From: Lachnospiraceae bacterium UBA7160
GTDB taxonomy: Bacteria > Bacillota > Clostridia > Lachnospirales > Lachnospiraceae
NCBI GenBank assembly: GCA_002491565.1
Contig: DKWE01000023.1
Location: forward strand, 481 to 64,480
Length of the DNA stretch: 64,000 bases
Direction: 5' to 3'
In this document: one piece after another, positions 59,688 to 64,000 of the stretch
How the letters are laid out: every line of letters begins with the position of its first letter
How positions within the stretch are numbered: position 1 is the stretch's first letter
Made by a program: the position numbers and the translations under genes
The notes under the pieces: generated by a model
Told to the model about the DNA's origin: nothing
Seen by the model: only the letters and a program-made list of their open reading frames with translations
Databases searched by the model: none

Positions 59688-60551
59688 ATGAAAAAAGTAA
59701 GAAAATTTGCAGCAGGATTGACAGCAGCACTGGCGATTAGCGCACTGGCGGCGCCTGTGACACAGGCCGAGGAGGGAGACCTGCTCGCCCGCATCCAGGA
59801 GAAGGGAGAGATTGTCATTGCGACCGAGGGTACCTGGGCTCCCTGGACGTACCACGATGAGGATGACAAGCTGGTTGGCTATGATATTGAGGTCGCAGAG
59901 CGGATCGCAGAGCATCTTGGTGTGAAAGCGACCTTTGTGGAGGGTGAATTTGACGGGCTGCTGGCTGGTATTGACGCAGAGCGGTATGACATCATGGCGA
60001 ACGGCGTGGAGATCACAGAGGAGCGCGCTGCGAAATACGATTTCAGTGATCCGTACTGCTATATCCGCACTGCGATTATGGTTGCAGAGGACAACGATGA
60101 GATCCAGTCCTTTGAGGATCTGGACGGCAAGACGACAGCGAATACACTGACGAGTACCTATGCTGCACTGGCGGAGGGGTATGGGGCGACAGCAACTGGT
60201 GTGGATGACCTGAATCAGACGATTGAGCTGCTGCTGGCAGGCCGGGTGGATGCGACGCTGAACGCAGAAGTGACCTACTATGATTATAAGAGAGAGCACC
60301 CGGATGCTCCCATCAAGGTGGCGGCGCTGACCGAGGACGCGTCCTATGTCTCGATCCCGGTGCGCAAAGGCGAGGACTCCGCGACGCTGATCGAGGCGAT
60401 CAATGAGGCAATTCAGGAGCTGAGCGAGTCCGGCGAGCTGTCTGAGCTTTCTGTGAAGTATTTTGGTTCCGATATGTCCCAGGATCCGAAAGCGGCCTCC
60501 GGACAGGAAGCAGGGACTGAGGCGGCTGGTACGGAAGCGCAGACGGAGTAA
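59688..60551 (+). CDS. Polar amino acid-binding protein, cystine-type candidate
   Basis: A 287-residue secreted binding protein of family 3. The signal peptide ends near TQA (residue 27), with no lipobox cysteine. The mature chain has IVIATEGTWAPWTYHDEDDK, LVGYDIEVAERIAEHLGVKA, EFDGLLAGIDAERYDIMANG and a ligand arginine candidate in FSDPYCYIRTAIMV. The pattern is closest to cystine- and polar-amino-acid-binding proteins (FliY/TcyA type). The last 25 residues form an Ala/Glu/Thr-rich tail. AAAGGAG eight bases upstream selects the ATG at 59688. A cystine ligand is inferred, not shown. Confidence 0.88.
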   Translation: MKKVRKFAAGLTAALAISALAAPVTQAEEGDLLARIQEKGEIVIATEGTWAPWTYHDEDDKLVGYDIEVAERIAEHLGVKATFVEGEFDGLLAGIDAERYDIMANGVEITEERAAKYDFSDPYCYIRTAIMVAEDNDEIQSFEDLDGKTTANTLTSTYAALAEGYGATATGVDDLNQTIELLLAGRVDATLNAEVTYYDYKREHPDAPIKVAALTEDASYVSIPVRKGEDSATLIEAINEAIQELSESGELSELSVKYFGSDMSQDPKAASGQEAGTEAAGTEAQTE

Positions 60552-60569
60552 GCTTTGCCGGAGGAGCCT

Positions 60570-61091
60570 ATGGGAAAAACAGGACAAGGACTGCCAAAGC
60601 CAGGAAATTCGAAAGCAGAGAAGCAGGACAGAGACTGCCAGAGTGAGGGCAGGCAGAGCAGAAACGATTGGACAGCAGAGAAGCAGGGCAGGCAGAGCAG
60701 AAACGATTGGACAACAGAGAAGCAGGACAGAGACTGTCAGAGTGAGGGCAGAAGGAATTCGAAAACGGAGAAGCAGGAGATGGACGGTCAGAACAATGGC
60801 AGGCGGGGTTCAAAAACAGAGAGACAGGCCCAGGGCGGCTGCAGTGCTCAAAGAGGTCCATGTGGCGGAGATAAGGAGGTAATTATCCAGAATCTCCGGG
60901 ATGCAGGCTGTGATGAAAAGACCTGCACCTCCGTTGCCTGTGATCTGACCGAGGGCAGGACGGAGGAGGGCCTGGAAGCGCTGAAGCAGCACCGCCGGGA
61001 GCTGCTGGACCATGTCCACAAGGGACAGAAATGCATTGACTGCCTGGATTATCTTGTGTATCAGGTGAAGAAGGACAGACAGGATACCTAG
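60570..61091 (+). CDS. Conserved small helical protein with a repeat-built N-terminal extension
   Basis: The protein has 173 residues. The last 68 (from IIQNLRDAGCDEKTCTSVAC to LLDHVHKGQKCIDCLDYLVY and the end) match a small helical protein of about 70 residues that is common in Clostridia and has no known function. Residues 1-104 are polar near-repeats (KQDRDCQSEGRQSRNDWTAE, KQGRQSRNDWTTE, KQDRDCQSEGR). GGAGGAG precedes the ATG at 60570. However, AAGGAGG (60873-60879) lies directly before the conserved part, at codons ATT/ATC where relatives would start, so the conserved domain may once have been, or still be, translated on its own. Confidence 0.6.
   Translation: MGKTGQGLPKPGNSKAEKQDRDCQSEGRQSRNDWTAEKQGRQSRNDWTTEKQDRDCQSEGRRNSKTEKQEMDGQNNGRRGSKTERQAQGGCSAQRGPCGGDKEVIIQNLRDAGCDEKTCTSVACDLTEGRTEEGLEALKQHRRELLDHVHKGQKCIDCLDYLVYQVKKDRQDT
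60600..60770 (+). repeat. Tandem repeats in the extension of the small helical protein gene
   Basis: AGAGAAGCAGGACAGAGACT, CAGAGTGAGGGCAG and GCAGAGCAGAAACGATTGG each occur two or three times in interleaved order. The repeats are in frame. Confidence 0.75.
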
Positions 61092-61208
61092 AGCGTGTTA
61101 ATCGAAGCGAGCGCAAGCCGGTGGGAAATCATGCAAGGAGGTTTGTCTGAATATCATCCGGTCAGTAGCAGGGCCTGCGGACTGTGCTGCAGGAAGTTTG
61201 ATGAAAAG

Positions 61209-61246
61209 TACCGGAAAGCTCTGGTATAAGGAGGGGCTTTCCGGTA
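61209..61246. terminator. Hairpin downstream of the small helical protein gene
   Basis: TACCGGAAAGC (61209-61219) pairs perfectly with GCTTTCCGGTA (61236-61246), with a 16-base loop. The T-run is weak (TTATG), so termination efficiency is uncertain. Confidence 0.55.
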
Positions 61247-61303
61247 TTATGCATTCATGTCTGACGCAGCAATAGGAGGAAAAAGAGATAACAGGGGGAA
61301 ACT

Positions 61304-62569
61304 ATGATACAGATTGTTAAGACAAGCAGCCTTCCGCTCTTGACGGATGGCTGTTCTGCAAATTTATCGGACAGAATACAGAGAAAGGAATTTTATGCAA
61401 AGGCAGTCAAGGAGCGCGGGCATCAGGCATTTTCAGTGGATCTGGGCGAACTTGTGGACCAGTTCGGGCTGACTGCAGTGAGCGATGCCGTAGAGGGGCT
61501 TTTGCTTGGGGGCTACCACACAGAGCGCTTTCCGGCTGTGCCGAGACCAGAGCCCGAAATAGAACTTACGGGTCTGCCTGCGGAGGCGGAAGCTATCGTG
61601 CGGGAGACGGAAGTGCTGGTGCGGGGGATTTGCTGGGCGCGCGATATGACGAACCGCCCGGGAAATCTTTTGCGTCCGGCTGATTTTGCGCGTGAGGTGC
61701 AAAGGCTCTTCGAAGGACTGCCTGCTGAGGTGGAGATTCTAGAGGAAGATAAGCTGCAACAGCTCGGGCTGAATGCGATTTTGAGCATTGGGCAGAGCAG
61801 CGCCTACCGGCCCTGCCTGTGCATCATCCGGTATCGGGGAGACCCGGAGAATGGGCCGGTCACGGGTCTGGTTGGAAAGGGCGTGACCTGCGACACAGGC
61901 GGTTACTGCCTGAAGGCGTCTTCCTCCATGGCCGGGATCCGCGGCGACATGGGCGGAGGGGCAGCTGTGGCGGGAGCCATCTATGCGCTTGCAAAAAACG
62001 GGGTCCGCGCCAATGTAACCGGACTGATCCCGATGGTGGAAAACCGGATTTCCGATGGGGCGTTGCTCCCAGGCGATGTCATTACTTCCTACAGCGGCAA
62101 GACGATTGAGATTGTGAATACGGATGCGGAGGGGCGTTTGATCCTTGCGGATGCGGTTTCGTTCGCGGTGCTCGCGGAGCATGTAGACCGTGTGCTGGAT
62201 ATCGCGACCCTGACGGGCGGCGTCTGCGCAAGCCTTGGGTTTGGAGTGGCCGGGATGCTCTGTGACCAGGAGGAGTTTTATCACGAATTTGAGCAGGCAG
62301 CCGCGCGTGCCGGAGAGCGGTATCTGCGGTTCCCGATTTACCCGGAATATGAGAAAATGATTGACAGTGAGGTCGCGGATGTGAAAAATATGGGCGGGCA
62401 ATTTGCGGGAACTATCACGGCTGGTTTGTTTATCCGCCGGTTTGCCAATCAGGTTCCGTGGCTCCATGTGGATATTGCGGGGACTGCGTGGACGGATCCG
62501 CCTGTATTCGAGTATCAGGCAAAAGGTGCGACCGGCGCAGGAGTGACGACCCTGTATTATCTGAGGTAA
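61304..62569 (+). CDS. M17 family leucyl aminopeptidase, short form
   Basis: A 421-residue cytoplasmic metalloaminopeptidase, about 60-80 residues shorter than usual because the N-terminal domain is reduced. The catalytic domain has TNRPGNLLRPADFA, VGKGVTCDTGGYCLKASSSM (metal Asp and catalytic Lys), GIRGDMGGGAAVAGAIYA, NTDAEGRLILADAV (M17 signature with catalytic Arg) and VLDIATLTGGVCASLG. In most relatives the third motif reads MKxDMGGAA; here Arg replaces Lys and a Gly is added. GGGGGAAA precedes the ATG. It should release N-terminal residues from peptides. Confidence 0.88.
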   Translation: MIQIVKTSSLPLLTDGCSANLSDRIQRKEFYAKAVKERGHQAFSVDLGELVDQFGLTAVSDAVEGLLLGGYHTERFPAVPRPEPEIELTGLPAEAEAIVRETEVLVRGICWARDMTNRPGNLLRPADFAREVQRLFEGLPAEVEILEEDKLQQLGLNAILSIGQSSAYRPCLCIIRYRGDPENGPVTGLVGKGVTCDTGGYCLKASSSMAGIRGDMGGGAAVAGAIYALAKNGVRANVTGLIPMVENRISDGALLPGDVITSYSGKTIEIVNTDAEGRLILADAVSFAVLAEHVDRVLDIATLTGGVCASLGFGVAGMLCDQEEFYHEFEQAAARAGERYLRFPIYPEYEKMIDSEVADVKNMGGQFAGTITAGLFIRRFANQVPWLHVDIAGTAWTDPPVFEYQAKGATGAGVTTLYYLR

Positions 62570-62877
62570 AAAGCTTTGTTAGAGAGGAATCTGAGAATGC
62601 CGTGAGGCGATCGCTGCGGTTCCAGATCTGTTTACGGTGGTGCGCTGACCTATCGTGCCTGCAAACGGAGGACGGGATAGGCTGGCGTAACAGGGGCCAC
62701 CGCATCCGCATTAGGCAGGAGCTGTATAGGAAGCAGATGAGCAAACTGACGCGACATATTTAGAACGTGTAGGAGCAGGGCAGGCAGCAGAGGGGGCACA
62801 GGCATGAACAGACGCAGGGTGGGACATGGCGTGCCAATACGCAGCAACCCTTTCATGAGAGAAAGAGTGGATCAGAT
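62570..62877 (+). other. Gap between the aminopeptidase and cutC
   Basis: A 308-base stretch in which I see no gene, hairpin or promoter that I can support. A frame at 62458-62763 overlaps the aminopeptidase 3' end and has no ribosome binding site. Confidence 0.4.
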
Positions 62878-63624
62878 ATGAAACAGTTTATTTTGGAGGC
62901 ATGCGTGGATTCGGTGGAATCTGCGCTGGCGGCGCAGCAGGGCGGAGCGGCGAGAATCGAGCTGTGCAGCAATCTTATCATTGGCGGAACGACACCGGGT
63001 ACGTCTTTATTTGAAGAGATCCGGAGCGTATCCGATATCCGGACACATGTGCTGATCCGTCCGCGGTTCGGCGACTTCTGCTATACAGAGTATGAATTTC
63101 GTGTGATCCGGCGGGAAGTGCGCAAATTCAGGGAGTTAAAGGCGGACGGGGTCGTGATTGGAATTTTAAGGCCGGATGGAAGCCTGGATAAAGAGCGGAT
63201 GAAGCTGCTCATGGAGGATGCAGGAGATCTGTCTGTCACGCTCCACCGCGCGTTTGACGTCTGCGCGGATCCCTTCCAGACTCTGGAAGATGCCAGAGAG
63301 CTCGGCATCCGGACGATCCTCACATCGGGTCAGGAAAATGATTGCCTGGCGGGAAAGGAGCTTTTGCGGGAGCTGGTAAAGCGTGAGCATGGCGACCTTA
63401 CCATTATGGTGGGGAGCGGCGTAGATGCAGAGACGATCCGGATTCTGCAGCCTTACACGGGGGCGCGCGCATTTCACATGTCCGGTAAGACAACTCTGCC
63501 GAGTTCGATGGCCTACCGGAAAAGCGGTGTGAGCATGGGACTGCCTGCCTTCAGTGAATTTGAAATCATCCGGACGGAGCAGGCAAAGATCCGGGCGGCG
63601 TGTGACGTGCTGGAGGCGCTCTAG
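62878..63624 (+). CDS. cutC: CutC family protein
   Basis: A 248-residue TIM-barrel protein with the family blocks LEACVDSVESALAAQQGGAA, RIELCSNLIIGGTTPG, VLIRPRFGDFCYTEYEF, GVVIGILRPDGSLD, LHRAFDVCADPFQTLE, RTILTSGQE and MVGSGVDAETI. It was first linked to copper homeostasis in Escherichia coli, but the role is disputed and an enzymatic function is likely. The ribosome binding site is weak (GAGAAAGAG). It lies between the aminopeptidase gene and the unfinished gene at the window edge. Confidence 0.92.
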   Translation: MKQFILEACVDSVESALAAQQGGAARIELCSNLIIGGTTPGTSLFEEIRSVSDIRTHVLIRPRFGDFCYTEYEFRVIRREVRKFRELKADGVVIGILRPDGSLDKERMKLLMEDAGDLSVTLHRAFDVCADPFQTLEDARELGIRTILTSGQENDCLAGKELLRELVKREHGDLTIMVGSGVDAETIRILQPYTGARAFHMSGKTTLPSSMAYRKSGVSMGLPAFSEFEIIRTEQAKIRAACDVLEAL

Positions 63625-63766
63625 TGTGCGGACACCGGCCGCTTTGCCGATGAAAAATTATTCTGCGTAGTTTTGCCAGATATAAACGTGTCAGCACACT
63701 ATTTCGGGAAGCGTACTGCAATTGGCGGCCGGAGGTGGCTGTCCCAGGGGACGAAGGAGGGGGAAC
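63625..63766 (+). repeat. Second copy of a dispersed 50-base sequence
   Basis: At about 63641-63691 the sequence GATGAAAAATTATTCTGCG, then TTTTGCCAGATATAAACG, repeats that at 50705-50755 with a few substitutions. It lies between cutC and the next gene. Confidence 0.6.
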
Positions 63767-64000
63767 ATGTTTTTAGAAGAGAACATGGAAAGAATTCAGG
63801 CAGAGTTTGGCGCGCTGGGTTTGGAGCTTCCACAGCTTTCACATCAGCTTTGTGAACGGCTTGCGGGACTGGATGGGCAGACGGCGCTCGCTATGAAATA
63901 CCTGTATAGCAATATGCCGCTCAGTGATATCGGAAATTATTCCTTTGATACGTATCTGGATTATGCGTGTCATGGCGTGTACCTGTGGGAACATTCTCCC
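63767..64000 (+). CDS. N-terminus of a Lachnospiraceae transglutaminase-like domain protein (partial)
   Basis: ATG at 63767 follows GAAGGAGGGGG and opens a frame that runs past the right edge; 78 codons are visible. They read MFLEENMERIQAEFGALGLE, then LDGQTALAMKYLYSNMPLSD and IGNYSFDTYLDYACHGVYLW. The MKYLYSNMPLSDIGNYSF block reminds me of the start of uncharacterised transglutaminase-like proteins of gut Clostridia, in which a catalytic Cys-His-Asp domain comes later. Too little is present to confirm this. Confidence 0.6.
   Translation, partial: MFLEENMERIQAEFGALGLELPQLSHQLCERLAGLDGQTALAMKYLYSNMPLSDIGNYSFDTYLDYACHGVYLWEHSP

Noticed and set aside
61140..61230. Possible 28-codon Cys-rich peptide after an AAGGAGG site
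   Set aside because: The TTG start would lie only one base from the ribosome binding site and the frame ends inside a hairpin.
1..64000. tRNA, rRNA or integrase-linked attachment site
   Set aside because: I found no cloverleaf with a TTCGANNC arm in any gap, no rRNA-like stretch and no integrase or transposase gene.

Overview
The window looks like chromosomal DNA of a Gram-positive, carbohydrate-fermenting member of the Clostridia, most probably Lachnospiraceae. The reasons are the moderately GC-rich coding sequence with strong AAGGAGG-type ribosome binding sites, GTG and TTG starts, YesM/YesN-type two-component systems beside sugar ABC transporters, a DUF624 (YesL) protein, a type III glutamine synthetase, a split transketolase and the Clostridia-type conserved small proteins. 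I saw no tRNA, rRNA, CRISPR array, phage or insertion sequence.

Layout. 1-12.2 kb: the end of an L-fucose/L-arabinose-type isomerase, a KdgF-like cupin on the minus strand, galM, then a sugar-sensing and uptake block: a membrane-anchored sugar-binding protein, a LytS/YesM-type histidine kinase, an AraC-type response regulator, a xylose-binding-type lipoprotein, and a ChvE/GguA/GguB-type monosaccharide ABC transporter. 12.5-21.4 kb: a second YesM/YesN pair, a carbohydrate ABC transporter (binding protein plus MalF- and MalG-type permeases, no ATPase gene), a GH31 alpha-glycosidase and a YesL-type protein. 21.6-25.7 kb: glnN behind a terminator-like leader, repeat-type hairpins, and a CdaR-like regulator. 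26.0-33.7 kb: an S41 protease, a sigma-70-like protein without region 4, pyruvate kinase, and an OmpR-type regulator with its kinase. 33.7-34.4 kb: a small island with a nonsense-broken antitoxin-like gene and a 28-codon membrane peptide between convergent repeated promoters sharing one terminator, the architecture of a par/Fst-type type I toxin-antitoxin locus. 34.6-39.3 kb: an L,D-transpeptidase, an ArsR-type regulator and a zinc-ribbon/YARHG membrane protein, all with low-complexity extensions. 39.5-50.6 kb: citrate synthase, an ABC exporter pair whose permease carries about 700 residues of coiled coil, araD, split transketolase, a conserved hypothetical protein and YccF. 50.8-57.6 kb (minus strand): a kinase/regulator pair behind mutS2, an XRE regulator, a DUF3786-like protein and a LysR regulator. 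58.0-64.0 kb: a polar amino acid ABC transporter divergent from the LysR gene, a repeat-extended small protein, an M17 aminopeptidase, CutC and the start of another gene.

Together the window encodes sensing and import of pentoses and other monosaccharides, cleavage of imported glycosides, entry of pentoses into the non-oxidative pentose phosphate pathway (AraD, transketolase), lower glycolysis (Pyk) and nitrogen assimilation (GlnN, amino acid uptake).
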